A DNA stretch of 64,000 nucleotides from Clostridiales bacterium (GCA_022801595.1 JAAWSO010000002.1:62001-126000), one strand, 5' to 3'. Positions 51,488-61,456 are shown, counted from the stretch's first letter. Translations and numbers: made by a program. Notes: generated by a model from the letters alone, not told the origin.

Positions 51488-52903
51488 TTGAAATATCGGT
51501 GGGACAAAAAGTATCTCTATTGGGGAGTTACGATTTTCCTTGTAGTGTTAGCCAGCCTTGCAAGTATTGGAATCATTTTTCAGTTCCAAAACTTGATGGG
51601 AACCATCGGATGGATCATTGGAATTTTTAAGCCTATTTTATATGGTCTTGTCATTGCGTTTTTGGTCAATCCCATTGTGAAAAATCTGGAAAAGCTTTTT
51701 TTTCGGATTTTTCGAAAAAAAATTCAGGCTTCTTCGAAACCGAAAAAATGGAAAGGGGCCAGCCGCGCCACTTGTATTGTCATTGCGATTTTGCTGGTCT
51801 TGGCGGCGCTGGCTGGCTTACTGTGGATGATAATTCCCCAATTAATCAACAGCATTACCGGCATTGTACAGGATTTCAGCAAGTATTTTGCCAATCTGCA
51901 AGCCTGGCTAGATGATATTCTGAAAAATCATCAGGATATTGCTGGCACCATTGAACAGGTCATTCAAGGCGCGTTCGGTTTCCTGCAGAAATGGGTGGCA
52001 AAGCTGCCGGATCAAGCTGGGAATATTCTCAGCGGAGTGGCCGATGGTGTGATGGGGACCATTTCGGTGTTTACCAATTTGATCCTTGGCTTTATTATTG
52101 CAATTTACTTTTTGTTCAGCAAGGAAAAGTTTATTGCTCAGGCCAAAAAAATTACCTATGCCATGTTTAAGAAGGAACGGGCGAACCACATTATTGAAGT
52201 TGGCCAGCAGACCAATCGCATGTTTGGCGGTTTTATCATCGGGCAAATTTTAGATTCCCTGATTGTAGGCGTGCTGTGCTTCATTGGAATGAGCATTTTG
52301 GGAATGCCATTCTCCTTATTGATCAGCGTTATTGTTACTGTGACCAATATCATCCCATTTTTCGGGCCGTTTATTGGAGGCATCCCAAGTGGTATTTTGA
52401 TCTTGATGGTTGACCCCATGCAGTGCTTGTATTTCGTGATTCTGATTGTGGTGCTGCAGCAGATTGACGGCAATATTATTTGCCCTCGTATCCAAGGGGA
52501 TCTGACGGGACTATCTGGATTCTGGGTTATCTTTGCCATCACGATTTTTGGCGGTTTGTTTGGCATTGTGGGCATTGTTATCGCGGTGCCGGCTTTTGCG
52601 GTCATTTACATATGGATCAAACGTTGGATGGAACGTGCCTTGAAAAAACGGAAAATGTCCTTGAGTACGGAAACCTACATGGAATCGGGCTGCATTTATG
52701 AAAGCGATCCTTCGGAACCGCTGGCCGATCCCAATATGCCGGAGCCGAAGCAGGTAACTCCAGAAGCCCGGAAAGCAGCGGAAGAGGCATTTTTAAGGAA
52801 ACGTTCCAAGAAAAAAATGTCTGGATGGATTCAGCGGCTGCGGAAGAAAAAGGAGGGAACCCCATCGGATTCGGAAGATCATGACGATGGTTCTGTTGGC
52901 TAA
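51488..52903 (+). CDS. AI-2E/PerM-family transporter, second of two paralogues
   Basis: A 471-residue paralogue of the preceding gene. It has the same start (KYRWDKKYLYWGVTIFLVVL), the same TM layout, PFFGPFIGGIPSGILILMVD near residue 299, and a shared KMS/METYMESGCIYE-type tail element. The two agree over nearly the full length. It starts at TTG 51488 behind AAAGGATG. It has its own promoter/leader element, so the two copies can be controlled separately. Confidence 0.88.
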   Translation: MKYRWDKKYLYWGVTIFLVVLASLASIGIIFQFQNLMGTIGWIIGIFKPILYGLVIAFLVNPIVKNLEKLFFRIFRKKIQASSKPKKWKGASRATCIVIAILLVLAALAGLLWMIIPQLINSITGIVQDFSKYFANLQAWLDDILKNHQDIAGTIEQVIQGAFGFLQKWVAKLPDQAGNILSGVADGVMGTISVFTNLILGFIIAIYFLFSKEKFIAQAKKITYAMFKKERANHIIEVGQQTNRMFGGFIIGQILDSLIVGVLCFIGMSILGMPFSLLISVIVTVTNIIPFFGPFIGGIPSGILILMVDPMQCLYFVILIVVLQQIDGNIICPRIQGDLTGLSGFWVIFAITIFGGLFGIVGIVIAVPAFAVIYIWIKRWMERALKKRKMSLSTETYMESGCIYESDPSEPLADPNMPEPKQVTPEARKAAEEAFLRKRSKKKMSGWIQRLRKKKEGTPSDSEDHDDGSVG

Positions 52904-52920
52904 AAAAAGTTTTGAAAAAT

Positions 52921-52962
52921 AAGCCATTTCTCTTGCTTTTTTAGAGAAATGGCTTTACTATT
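52921..52962 (+). terminator. Terminator after the AI-2E pair
   Basis: AAGCCATTTCTC (52921-52932) pairs with GAGAAATGGCTT (52944-52955), followed by TACTATT. Confidence 0.75.
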
Positions 52963-53110
52963 AAAGAATTGGGAACTTTTTCTGACATAAAAAATTCGAA
53001 GAAATTTCATTCTTATGGATTTCTTTTGTGCTATAATAATTAGAAATATCAGAGATGATGCTAGATACTTTAATACTTTATAAAATGATGTGCACTTAAG
53101 AAAGGTTTGA

Positions 53111-53596
53111 ATGCGAATGAATTGGTTTCAAAGGATCATGTATGGGCGATACGGCAATGACCTTTTGAACGTAAGCTTATTAGGACTTTCCATTTTATTG
53201 TCGGTGATTCTTAGAATCATTGCAGCGTTTACCCACTTGCCTTGGTTGCCTTTGTTCAGCTATCTCCCGCTTTTCTTCTGCATTTATCGGATGTTCTCCA
53301 AGAATATTTCCCGCCGCAGCGCGGAAAATCAAGCCTTTTTAGGATTTTTCCGCAGAGTCAAAGGATTCTTTACGGGAAAACGTCAAGGTAATCCCGGCAA
53401 CCCTTATTACGGCGCTTACCAAAATAACTCCTACTCCAATCCTGCTGCTTCCCGGTCGGCGAAGGTGAAAAAGGAAAAGGGGTATAAATATTACCGTTGT
53501 CCCGGCTGTAATTTACATCTGCGAGTGCCAAAGGGGAAGGGAAAGATCTGCATCACCTGCCCGAAATGCCGAAGGGAGTTTATCAAGAAAACATAG
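53111..53596 (+). CDS. Two-TM membrane protein with C-terminal zinc ribbon
   Basis: A 161-residue protein. Two TM helices (about residues 20-60) are followed by a basic stretch, an Asn/Tyr/Ser-rich linker, and a zinc ribbon with four cysteines in CPGC (near residue 131) and CPKC (near residue 151). No specific family is known to me; similar small proteins are common in Clostridia. An extended -10 TG-C-TATAAT lies near 53030. Either ATG 53111 or ATG 53117 may be the start. The HD-domain gene follows 10 bases after. Confidence 0.75.
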   Translation: MRMNWFQRIMYGRYGNDLLNVSLLGLSILLSVILRIIAAFTHLPWLPLFSYLPLFFCIYRMFSKNISRRSAENQAFLGFFRRVKGFFTGKRQGNPGNPYYGAYQNNSYSNPAASRSAKVKKEKGYKYYRCPGCNLHLRVPKGKGKICITCPKCRREFIKKT

Positions 53597-53606
53597 GAGA
53601 GGAACC

Positions 53607-54176
53607 ATGCAATTGACACGTGCCCAGGCGCAATATTTTGAGCATTGCGCAAAAGAAATTTTATCTTTACCCCTGGTAAAGAGCATGAAACGATATCCTC
53701 AACATGGAAAAACCAATTGCCTGTGCCACTGCATCATGGTAGCGAAAAAAAGCTATTGGCTGGCTTTGCGGCTCAACCGGATGTTTGGCTGGAAAATCAA
53801 TTACCGGGCAGTCATTCGTGGGGCTCTGCTTCACGACTTTTTCCTATATGATTGGCATGACCCCAATAATGGACACCGTTTTCATGGGTTCAGCCACCCT
53901 TATACCGCCTACAACGAGGCATCGAAATATTTTTTCCTCAATAAACGGGAGCGGGATGTGATCATTAAGCACATGTTCCCCTTTACGCCTTTCCCGCCCC
54001 GTTATCTGGAGAGTTGGATTGTGTGCGCCATGGATAAGGTATGTTCCTTGGAAGAAACCCTCAAGCGGGAACGTCCGGTCACCTTGGGCAAGAGCTGCCC
54101 ATTGTCCGTCCGGCCAACCGCCGTTGCCCGGAACCAACCAGAGGAGGGAAGCGTTCATGCTGTTGCTGGCGTGTAA
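53607..54176 (+). CDS. HD-domain phosphohydrolase
   Basis: A 189-residue protein with an HD metal-dependent phosphohydrolase domain. The first His is in CLCHCIMVAKKS (near residue 41), the HD pair is in RGALLHDFFLYDW (near residue 71), and HGFSHPYTAYNEA and IIKHMFPF add further ligands. Substrate unknown; the family includes enzymes acting on nucleotides and phosphate esters. GGAGAGG precedes the ATG. Its end overlaps the next gene by 20 bases. Confidence 0.85.
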   Translation: MQLTRAQAQYFEHCAKEILSLPLVKSMKRYPQHGKTNCLCHCIMVAKKSYWLALRLNRMFGWKINYRAVIRGALLHDFFLYDWHDPNNGHRFHGFSHPYTAYNEASKYFFLNKRERDVIIKHMFPFTPFPPRYLESWIVCAMDKVCSLEETLKRERPVTLGKSCPLSVRPTAVARNQPEEGSVHAVAGV

Positions 54177-54933
54177 ATGCTTCCTCTGGTTCGCGGCATA
54201 CAGCGTTGCGGGGTGGATTTGGGAAGTTATTTTATTCTGCTTTACGGAGAAAAAGGTAATTAACCGTGGTTTTCTCAACGGGCCAATTTGTCCGATTTAT
54301 GGTGCCGGCGCCCTGGCAATGTGGGGTTTGTTTGGGGTGTGGGCCAACTTCAAAAATGTATTTGTCCTGTTTTTCCTAGGCGGTTTGCTGGCGTGTGTGA
54401 TGGAATATATCATTTCTTATGCATTGGAAAAAATGTTTCATACCCGCTGGTGGGATTATACCCGTAACCGCTTTAACATTAACGGACGGGTATGTCTGCT
54501 GGGCTTTACCGCTTTCGGCGTTTTTTCGGTGCTGATTGTACGGATTGTTCAGCCGTTTGTCATCTGGGTTACGGATATGATCCCAGAACCAGTGATATAC
54601 AGCGCAGCCATTGTGCTGTTTGTTACCTTTGGCGTAGATTTTATCGTGACGATCTGTCAGCTCTGCAAGCTGAATGAAAAGCTAAGGGAGCTGCAAGTTG
54701 CCATGGATCAGAAAATTTATGGCTCCGAAGCCATGAGGAAACTGGAAAATGCGGTGACGCCCCGGCTGAACCGATTCGCTAAGGCGTTTCCCCGGATGCA
54801 CTCCACCGTATACGATGGAGCTTTACAAAAGATTTTGGAAAAGATCCGCTCGGCCAATTCGAAGTCAAAGGAATCGGAAAACCAGGATGTAGATGCTTCT
54901 CATGGAGAAGAGGCATTGACGCACAAAAAATAA
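54157..54933 (+). CDS. CmpB-type 'putative ABC transporter permease' membrane protein
   Basis: A 258-residue membrane protein of the ABC_trans_CmpB family (PF06541-like): AAYSVAGWIWEVILFC near the start, then NRGFLNGPICPIYGAGALAM and WWDYTRNRFNINGRVCLLGF. About five or six TM helices with a charged C-terminal tail. Despite the name, no ATPase is known or found beside it, and the function is open. ATG 54157 follows GAGGAGGG inside the end of the HD gene, so the two are coupled. Confidence 0.85.
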   Translation: MLLLACKCFLWFAAYSVAGWIWEVILFCFTEKKVINRGFLNGPICPIYGAGALAMWGLFGVWANFKNVFVLFFLGGLLACVMEYIISYALEKMFHTRWWDYTRNRFNINGRVCLLGFTAFGVFSVLIVRIVQPFVIWVTDMIPEPVIYSAAIVLFVTFGVDFIVTICQLCKLNEKLRELQVAMDQKIYGSEAMRKLENAVTPRLNRFAKAFPRMHSTVYDGALQKILEKIRSANSKSKESENQDVDASHGEEALTHKK

Positions 54934-54970
54934 AAAGACGGTACCAGATTCTGGTATCGTCTTTTTTACT
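54932..54970. terminator. Bidirectional terminator
   Basis: AAGACGGTACCAG pairs with CTGGTATCGTCTT, with A- and T-runs. It serves the CmpB-like gene and the convergent cobamide operon. Confidence 0.9.
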
Positions 54971-54979
54971 GAGGATGTT

Positions 54980-55624
54980 CTAGTAGGCACGGTCAACTAA
55001 TTGGTACAGCAAAGCGTTGCAAATGGCGGCAGCAATATTGCTGCCGCCCTTCCGGCCTCGGGCAACAATGTGAGGCACATCATCCAAAGAAAGGATCAAT
55101 TCTTTCGATTCCACCACATTGACAAAGCCTACCGGCACCCCAATAATCAACTCCGGTTTCAGGCGCCCCTCCCGGATCAGTTCATATAGACGGATCAAAG
55201 CGGTGGGGGCGTTTCCAATGGCAAAAATCAGGGGAACCTTCAGGCTGGCGGCTTTCTCCATGCAGGCTACCGCACGGGTCGTGCCATTGGCCTTGGCCGC
55301 CTGCGCTACGTCTTCATCTGCCATAAAGCAGTGTACCTCACAGCCTAGTTGGCGCAGGGCAGTTTTATTGACGCCGGTTTTGGCCATATTCGTGTCCGTC
55401 ACAATCCAAGCGCCCTGGCGCAGGGCCTGCCATGCCTTTTCCACTGCGTGCGGGGAAAAGATTAGGTTGTCTGCGTAATCAAAGTCCGCGGAGGTATGGA
55501 TAGCGCGCTGAATAATGGGAGCCTGCAGGGGATCAAGCACCCGATCCCCCAGTTCGGCAGCAATGATCGCAAAGCTGCGGGTTTCAATGTCCTGGGGAAG
55601 AACAGTTTCCAAAGGAATTTTCAT
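54980..55624 (-). CDS. cbiC: Precorrin-8X methylmutase CbiC/CobH
   Basis: A 214-residue enzyme that moves the C-11 methyl of (cobalt-)precorrin-8 to C-12 to give (cobalt-)cobyrinate. Marks: RAIHTSADFDYADNLIFS (near residue 40, with the conserved His), DTNMAKTGVN (near 76), FAIGNAPTALIRL (near 133) and GVPVGFVNVVESKE (near 158). ATG 55624 follows AGGAGG. Last gene of the leftward cobamide operon and the only corrin-ring step in the window. Confidence 0.94.
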   Translation of the reverse strand: MKIPLETVLPQDIETRSFAIIAAELGDRVLDPLQAPIIQRAIHTSADFDYADNLIFSPHAVEKAWQALRQGAWIVTDTNMAKTGVNKTALRQLGCEVHCFMADEDVAQAAKANGTTRAVACMEKAASLKVPLIFAIGNAPTALIRLYELIREGRLKPELIIGVPVGFVNVVESKELILSLDDVPHIVARGRKGGSNIAAAICNALLYQLVDRAY

Positions 55625-55638
55625 AAAGATTCCTCCTA

Positions 55639-56169
55639 TCATTTATCAAATCCACAACGGGCCGAGATCCCCCGGTCATAGGGATGTTTGATCTTCTTGA
55701 TTTCTGAGACGTAATCGGCGATTGCCACAAGATCTTCCGGGGGATTCCGGCCCGTCATGACCAGTTCCAGAGCCGGCGGTTTTTGAGTGATACATTCCCG
55801 GAGAAGATCTGCGTCCAGCAAGCCGGTGGACAACGCTCCCATGCATTCGTCTAGCACCAAAAGTTCATAGGCTCCTTGTTGGCAGGCCAGCATGGCGGCC
55901 TTGAGGTTTTCATTGTGCATGTGGAACACAGCTTGTTTTTCTTTTGGAGTCATGGAGAAGCTGAAGCCGAAATCCTTGCTGTTTCGTTGCACAGTAATTT
56001 GAGGGATCTGGTTTAGGATGGCCAGTTCGCTAGTGGGGCTTCCTTTCAAAAATTGCAGGAAATAAACTCGTTTGCCGCTCCCAGCACAGCGAAGCGCCAG
56101 CCCCAGAGCAGCCGTGGTCTTTCCTTTTCCATCGCCGCAATAAATATGAATCAAGCCTTGTGTGCTCAT
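55639..56169 (-). CDS. cobO: Cob(I)alamin adenosyltransferase CobO/BtuR
   Basis: A 176-residue enzyme that adds the 5'-deoxyadenosyl group to the corrinoid cobalt. The P-loop is [14 protein letters not shown] at the start, then [16 protein letters not shown] and [10 protein letters not shown]. Its ATG overlaps the cbiP stop (ATGA). Length is slightly below the usual 190-200 residues. Confidence 0.94.
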   Translation of the reverse strand: MSTQGLIHIYCGDGKGKTTAALGLALRCAGSGKRVYFLQFLKGSPTSELAILNQIPQITVQRNSKDFGFSFSMTPKEKQAVFHMHNENLKAAMLACQQGAYELLVLDECMGALSTGLLDADLLRECITQKPPALELVMTGRNPPEDLVAIADYVSEIKKIKHPYDRGISARCGFDK

Positions 56170-57680
56170 ATGCCTTCCTCCAAAATATGATAGATTTGCG
56201 CCATGTCCAGATGCTCCCGCATGGTTCGCGCCAGCTTGTTATACTGGGATTCTTTATACGACTTGGCATCCTGGGCGGAAACAGACTGCCAAGACAGGCC
56301 TTTTGCCTGAAGCAAGGCGGTCAAAAAAACTTGGGTGACTGCTTCTTGATCGAAAATGCCATGGACATAGGTTCCGTACAGATTGCCGGAACAAACGCCG
56401 TTTACAAAGCCGGTTTCGCATTGGGTCATGGGAGAAACCACATCCCCTTGGCTTTGTCCCATATGGATTTCGTATCCTTCCCAAGGAATATGGGACAAGG
56501 GAGCCAGTACTCCAGTTATGGCTTGGAAGGTTCCCCGCACTTGCCGCCGGATCTTTTCTGAAAAGAAGGTGGTAGAAAAAGGAAGCAGCTCCATCCCGGT
56601 CAGGGTCCCGCCGCCTTCTACGCTATGAGGGTCCTGTAAGAGGCTGCCCATCATCTGGTACCCGCCGCAGATGCCAAAAATAGGGGTTCCTTTGGCGGCG
56701 TGTTTTTTAATCGCGGTTTCCAACCCAGATTCTCGGAGCCAGATCAAATCTCCCATGGTATTTTTTGTGCCTGGCAAGAAAATCAGATCTGGATTGCCAA
56801 GATGACTGACCGAAGATACATAGCGGATGGATACCCCGTCCACCCATTCCAGCGGGGAGAAATCGGTAAAATTGGAGATCCGGGGCAGCCGGATGACCGC
56901 AAGATCCAGGACAGATGGGGAGCAGGGACCATGGGACAGCTTGGCAGATAGGCTGTCTTCCTCATCTAGATCAATATTCATATAAGGGATCACGCCGATG
57001 ACCGGGGTTTGGATGAGCTCTTCCAGCATATCCAAGCCGGGCTGCAAAATTGAACGGTCTCCACGAAATTTATTGATGAGGGTGCCTTTTACCATGGCGC
57101 GCTCGTCTTTGTCCAGCAGAAGCATGGTGCCATATAAAGCGGCAAATACACCGCCTCGGTCGATATCTCCGGCCAGCAGAACCGGCGCTTTCGCCAGTTT
57201 TGCCATGCCCATATTGACAATGTCCTGCTGTTTGAGATTGATTTCCGCTGGGCTTCCCGCGCCTTCCAAAACTAAAATATCGTATTGGCTGGCAAGTGAA
57301 TCATAGGCGCTCTGAATGCTGGGCAGGAGCTTTGGTTTATACTGAAAATAAGAGGCGGCGCTCATCATGCCAATGCTTTCGCCATGAACGATTACCTGGG
57401 AACCAAGATCATTGGTGGGCTTTAACAAGATGGGATTCATTAGAACAGAAGGCTCGATTCCAGCGGCCTCGCACTGCATCACCTGGGCGCGCCCAATTTC
57501 CAGCCCTTCCTTGGTGACAAAGGAATTGAGGGCCATATTTTGGGATTTAAAAGGAGCGACCCGAAATCCATCCTGACGAAAAATTCGGCACAGTCCGGCT
57601 ACAATCAGGCTTTTTCCAGCGTTGGACATAGTGCCTTGAATCATGATGGCTTTGGCTGGCTTATGGGGAGTTTGACGCAT
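56166..57680 (-). CDS. cbiP: Adenosylcobyric acid synthase CbiP/CobQ
   Basis: A 504-residue glutamine-dependent amidase that adds four amides to adenosylcobyrinate diamide. The N-terminal [20 protein letters not shown] is the ATP motif. The C-terminal glutamine amidotransferase keeps its catalytic cysteine in [12 protein letters not shown] (near residue 335). ATG 57680 follows GGAGGAAACC and lies inside the end of the decarboxylase gene. Confidence 0.95.
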   Translation of the reverse strand: MRQTPHKPAKAIMIQGTMSNAGKSLIVAGLCRIFRQDGFRVAPFKSQNMALNSFVTKEGLEIGRAQVMQCEAAGIEPSVLMNPILLKPTNDLGSQVIVHGESIGMMSAASYFQYKPKLLPSIQSAYDSLASQYDILVLEGAGSPAEINLKQQDIVNMGMAKLAKAPVLLAGDIDRGGVFAALYGTMLLLDKDERAMVKGTLINKFRGDRSILQPGLDMLEELIQTPVIGVIPYMNIDLDEEDSLSAKLSHGPCSPSVLDLAVIRLPRISNFTDFSPLEWVDGVSIRYVSSVSHLGNPDLIFLPGTKNTMGDLIWLRESGLETAIKKHAAKGTPIFGICGGYQMMGSLLQDPHSVEGGGTLTGMELLPFSTTFFSEKIRRQVRGTFQAITGVLAPLSHIPWEGYEIHMGQSQGDVVSPMTQCETGFVNGVCSGNLYGTYVHGIFDQEAVTQVFLTALLQAKGLSWQSVSAQDAKSYKESQYNKLARTMREHLDMAQIYHILEEGI

Positions 57681-58728
57681 GGTTTCCTCCAATCTGCTTC
57701 ATGGCCTGGATGAGCTTTTGATTTTCCGTTCGGGGCCGCACAGCAATCCGATAGTAGGTGGGGTCAAGCCCTGGATAGTTGTGGCAGGAACGGATCATAA
57801 TACCGTGGCTGCGCAGTTCTTGTTCCAGGTTGGGCCATGCCTGAAAAAATAGGAAATTCGCTTGGGAATCCCAGAGCAGAAGATTCCGGCTGCACAATTG
57901 TTCCTTCAAAAATTCCCGTTCGGTATGGATCAACCGCCGGCTTTTCGGAAGATAATTGGAATCCTGAAGCGCCCGGATACCGGCTGCCTGTGCGATGGAA
58001 GAAACGGGCCATGGCTGCCCACAGGATTGGACAGCCTGAAGCAGAGCTAGATCGGAGCAAATCCCATAACCCAAACGAAGCCCGGCCATGGCATAGGTTT
58101 TGGTAAACGCTTTGAGCAAAAACAGGTTGGGAAATTGCTCCAGTAAGGATTTGCCAGAGTAGGGTTCCGGCCGGTCGGTTAAGTCTAGAAAACATTCGTC
58201 CAGGATTACCAGAATACCAGCCTCTGCCGATGCTTCCAGAATGGCTCGAAGCAATTCCGGTTCGATCAGCAAGCCAGTTGGATTATTGGGATTGCACAAA
58301 ACAAAGCAGTCCAAATCCGGCGTCAAGGCGGTAAGGATTTGCTCCGTCAGGGAAAAATGTTGATCGGCTTCCAAAGCATAATGGACGCTCCGCGCCCCAA
58401 CGGTTTTCAGTGCCTGTTCGTATTCGGAAAAACAGGGGGCAAGCAGCAACGCCTGCTTGGGCTTGATTGCCCACACAAACCGGTAAATCAAATCCGCCGC
58501 GCCGTTTCCGCAGACGATCCACTCTGGCGAAACCTGTTCATGGTGGGAAAGAGCCTGGATTAGCTGGCGGCAAAAAGGGTCAGGATAGTGTTCGCCTTGC
58601 GCCAGGGAATCCAGAATCGCCTGTGGAATACCGGCAGGAAATCCCATAGGATTTAAATTGGCGGAAAAGTCCAGAACCGGCTGGGAATATCCATAAATAT
58701 CCCCGCCGTGTCTGAAAGTATCGTGCAT
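57661..58728 (-). CDS. cobD: Threonine-phosphate decarboxylase CobD (aminotransferase fold)
   Basis: A 355-residue PLP enzyme making the aminopropanol phosphate arm of cobamide. Marks: [20 protein letters not shown] at the start, [12 protein letters not shown] near residue 72, [13 protein letters not shown] near 149, and the PLP lysine in [18 protein letters not shown] near 200. A HisC-like role is less likely in this operon. ATG 58728 follows GAAAGGAG. Confidence 0.9.
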   Translation of the reverse strand: MHDTFRHGGDIYGYSQPVLDFSANLNPMGFPAGIPQAILDSLAQGEHYPDPFCRQLIQALSHHEQVSPEWIVCGNGAADLIYRFVWAIKPKQALLLAPCFSEYEQALKTVGARSVHYALEADQHFSLTEQILTALTPDLDCFVLCNPNNPTGLLIEPELLRAILEASAEAGILVILDECFLDLTDRPEPYSGKSLLEQFPNLFLLKAFTKTYAMAGLRLGYGICSDLALLQAVQSCGQPWPVSSIAQAAGIRALQDSNYLPKSRRLIHTEREFLKEQLCSRNLLLWDSQANFLFFQAWPNLEQELRSHGIMIRSCHNYPGLDPTYYRIAVRPRTENQKLIQAMKQIGGNHASNSP

Positions 58729-58751
58729 AAAAAAGCTCCTTTCCAGTAGGA

Positions 58752-59744
58752 TTAAAGGCAGAACAACAGAGGCAAAAGAATTGCCGCCGCTATGCTGGAA
58801 CAAAGCAGCAGCGCTATTGTGGCAGCACCATACAAAAGACGGTTGGCGGCGGAAATGCAGGTGCAGGTGATAGGATGCTCCGCATCTCCGATAGTAGGCT
58901 TTTGGTGCAGTTTTCCAAAATAGTAGGCGTCGCCACCCAACTGAATATGAAGGGCTCCGGCACAAGCCGCTTCCGTATGGGCGCTATTTGGGCTGGCGTG
59001 GTTGCGGCGATCCCGGAGATAAATACGTTTGGCATGTTTCCCGTCGTATCCCAGCACCTGAGCGGCCAGGATCATCAGCCAGGCGGAAAGGCGGGCGGGA
59101 ATCCAGTTGAGAACGTCGTCGGTTTTTGCTGCTGCGGTTCCAAAATACCGGTATCGGTCATTGCGGTAGCCAACCATAGAGTCCATGGTGTTAACTGCCT
59201 TGTATAAAAAACCTAGGGGAGCCCCTCCCAGCGCCAGAAACAACATAGGAGCCACGATACCATCAGAGGTATTTTCCGCGATGGTTTCCACGGTCGCTTT
59301 TGCGACCTCCTCCTCGGTCATGCGCTGGGTGTCCCGACCCACAATCCTGGATACCGCATAGCGAGCGCCGGGTAGATCCTGCTGTTGGAGTTTGACCGCT
59401 ACCTTGGTACTTTCAGTTTTTAGGGATTTGGTGGCCAGGATTTGATAGCAGAAGAGGCTTTGTATTCCCAAAAAGAGAAGGGGATGGATTTTCCAGCACA
59501 CCCATAGGATTCCCAGGGAGATGCCGCAGGAGCTCCCTGCTACCAGGATGGTTTGCAGGATTCCTCCGGTTCGCTGTCCAGCGGGTGTGTCGGGAAGAAT
59601 CCGGCGCAGCAGCTTTTCTGTGCCGGAAATCAGACATCCAATCCAGCGGACAGGATGGGGAAGCCATTGAGGATCTCCCAACCATAAATCCAGGAAAAAA
59701 CCTAGAACAAGCGAGAGGGCAGAGCAGAGCAGCAGGACAATCAT
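58752..59744 (-). CDS. cbiB: Adenosylcobinamide-phosphate synthase CbiB
   Basis: A 330-residue membrane enzyme joining adenosylcobyrate to aminopropanol (phosphate). Marks: DLWLGDPQWLPHPVRWIG near residue 19, SRIVGRDTQRMTEEEVAKA near 131, ENTSDGIVAPMLFLALGG near 156, and RDRRNHASPNSAHTEAACAG near 240. Several TM helices. Its ATG overlaps the stop of the short CobU-like gene (ATGA). Confidence 0.94.
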   Translation of the reverse strand: MIVLLLCSALSLVLGFFLDLWLGDPQWLPHPVRWIGCLISGTEKLLRRILPDTPAGQRTGGILQTILVAGSSCGISLGILWVCWKIHPLLFLGIQSLFCYQILATKSLKTESTKVAVKLQQQDLPGARYAVSRIVGRDTQRMTEEEVAKATVETIAENTSDGIVAPMLFLALGGAPLGFLYKAVNTMDSMVGYRNDRYRYFGTAAAKTDDVLNWIPARLSAWLMILAAQVLGYDGKHAKRIYLRDRRNHASPNSAHTEAACAGALHIQLGGDAYYFGKLHQKPTIGDAEHPITCTCISAANRLLYGAATIALLLCSSIAAAILLPLLFCL

Positions 59745-60133
59745 AGAGGATCTCCTTGAATCACTTGCGGAATCCCGCATTGAACCCGGATCACGCGCCG
59801 CGCCTGTTTCGCCAGCATACAGCAGATACGTCCTACGGTTTCCCGATATTCCCTCTCTTTGGGTTCCATCGGGACAATCCCGCAGCCGATTTCATCACAT
59901 AGAATTACGGCATGGGGATTTTTGTCCAGAAGGTTTTCGACTACGGCATAAGAATCGCCTCCTTCCAGGCACATTTGGTGGATTCCACGGTGGATTCCAT
60001 TGAGAATCGGTTTTTCCAGCCAATTGTTTGGAGAAGAACCATCGGCAACGCAGTCCGGGGAAAGGCCGGTGAGTTGTAGGGCAAAGGCTAGCTTCCCTTG
60101 GAAACTTCCGCCTAGGATCAATTGGATGCTCAA
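59741..60133 (-). CDS. Short CobU-like protein with degenerate P-loop
   Basis: A 130-residue CobU-family protein. The N-terminus ILGGSFQGKLAFALQL sits at the P-loop place but has L where GKS/GKT is needed. The middle part with the guanylylated histidine is missing. The C-terminal half keeps the CobU pattern: ILCDEIGCGIVPMEPKEREY then RETVGRICCMLAKQA and CGIPQVI. It overlaps cobS before it and cbiB after it by four bases each. It may be a partner of the full-length CobU or a reduced relic kept in frame. Confidence 0.75.
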   Translation of the reverse strand: MSIQLILGGSFQGKLAFALQLTGLSPDCVADGSSPNNWLEKPILNGIHRGIHQMCLEGGDSYAVVENLLDKNPHAVILCDEIGCGIVPMEPKEREYRETVGRICCMLAKQARRVIRVQCGIPQVIQGDPL

Positions 60134-60912
60134 AGATATGTTCCTCCTAAAATTAGTTGAGTAAAAATGACGCAGCCCAGCATGGAAAGCTCACAAAGCT
60201 GAAGAAAATACCCGGCGATATCGCCGGTGATGCCGCCAAACTGCCGGTAGGACATTATGCGGTAATACAAAAAGGAAAGCCCGCTTCCTGCCAGACAAGC
60301 CAGCGACAAAGGCCAGCTGAACACCGCCATAATGCCAAAACAGGCCGCGGAAACAATGGCGCAAACCATAGCGGCCGTTTGTTTTTGTGCCGCATCGGAG
60401 AAAGTTTTCAGCAATCCGCTGTTTTTTGCGGGCCGAAAGGTTACTACGGATAAACCGCTCAGTGAGCGGGAAAGCACAAAGGAAAGCCCCAGTACAATGA
60501 TTTCCGGCCAGGCTGGGGAAAGCTGGGTCCAAAACCCAAAGGCAAGCAAGAAATAAGCGATGCACCCCAAGATAGCAAAAGCCCCAGTATGTGGGTCTTT
60601 CAAAATTTCCAGCTTTTTTTCCCGCGGCTGACGGGAGCTGAGAGCGTCCACCGTATCACAAAAACCATCTAAGTGGATTCCTCCGGTCACGCCGAGAGGA
60701 ATCACACAGGCGACCGAAGCGAACAGCACGGGATGTATGGATAATAAGGAGGTGATGAAATGCCAGAAAGCAAGCAAAGCTCCAATGGGGACGCCCACCA
60801 AGGGAAAGAAGCAGAACGCATAGCCTAAGTTGGCAGAAGTCCAGTCGGTTTTTGGCATGGGGATTTTTGAGTACATGGAAAAGGCAATTTTCAACGATTG
60901 CCAGGGTTTCAT
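60130..60912 (-). CDS. cobS: Adenosylcobinamide-GDP ribazoletransferase (cobalamin synthase) CobS
   Basis: A 260-residue membrane enzyme joining adenosylcobinamide-GDP and the alpha-ribazole. Marks: FCFFPLVGVPIGAL near residue 33, GGIHLDGFCDTVDAL near 77 (metal-binding acidic residues), KDPHTGAFAI near 104, and GGITGDIAGYFLQLCE near the end. About seven TM helices. It overlaps both neighbours (ATGA). Confidence 0.94.
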   Translation of the reverse strand: MKPWQSLKIAFSMYSKIPMPKTDWTSANLGYAFCFFPLVGVPIGALLAFWHFITSLLSIHPVLFASVACVIPLGVTGGIHLDGFCDTVDALSSRQPREKKLEILKDPHTGAFAILGCIAYFLLAFGFWTQLSPAWPEIIVLGLSFVLSRSLSGLSVVTFRPAKNSGLLKTFSDAAQKQTAAMVCAIVSAACFGIMAVFSWPLSLACLAGSGLSFLYYRIMSYRQFGGITGDIAGYFLQLCELSMLGCVIFTQLILGGTYL

Positions 60913-61451
60913 AACGGTCGCTCCTTTTCCGAATCTTTGATCACGAGCGGAATTCCAGCCACCACTTCTACAACATAGTTTGCCCAGCTAGCAAAACGCT
61001 GATGAAGAAAGCCTAGGTTTTGCAAATAGCGCTGGGTGTTGGGATCGTAAAAAATCCCGTCGCTGAAAATGGAGTTGGATACTACAACCAAATGTTCCGA
61101 CTGTTGGAGCAGGGATTTGACCCCTTCTAAAATAGCGCAAACTGCGTTTTCTCCAGCGCCCTCTAGGGAAAACTGTTCGTTGGCGGCTAACGTGGACAGA
61201 CATTCCAGTAAAACTACTCCTCGTTCGGGCAGACAAAGCCGACCCAATCCATGGGGGCATTCCAGACTTTGAAAGGACTTGCCCTGGCGCATCGTCCGAT
61301 GACGGGCAATGCGGGTGCGGGATTCCTCGTCCATGGGACGCATGGTAGCGAGATAGAATCGGGGAAGGGCTGATCCTGCCAAAGAAACCGCAAGGGCTTC
61401 GGCATATTCGGATTTTCCGCTGGCGGCTCCGCCAAATACAAAAGCAAACAT
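60909..61451 (-). CDS. cobU: Adenosylcobinamide kinase/guanylyltransferase CobU
   Basis: A 180-residue enzyme. The P-loop FVFGGAASGKSEYAEAL and the RHRTMRQGKSFQSLE stretch, whose histidine is the guanylyl acceptor, are intact. The C-terminal element usually read as NEVGxGIVP is here NSIFSDGIFYD, so part of the normal nucleotide/substrate site has changed. ATG 61451 follows GGAGTG, six bases after the end of cobT. The short relative at 59741 keeps the element lost here. Confidence 0.88.
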   Translation of the reverse strand: MFAFVFGGAASGKSEYAEALAVSLAGSALPRFYLATMRPMDEESRTRIARHRTMRQGKSFQSLECPHGLGRLCLPERGVVLLECLSTLAANEQFSLEGAGENAVCAILEGVKSLLQQSEHLVVVSNSIFSDGIFYDPNTQRYLQNLGFLHQRFASWANYVVEVVAGIPLVIKDSEKERPL

Positions 61452-61456
61452 GACGA

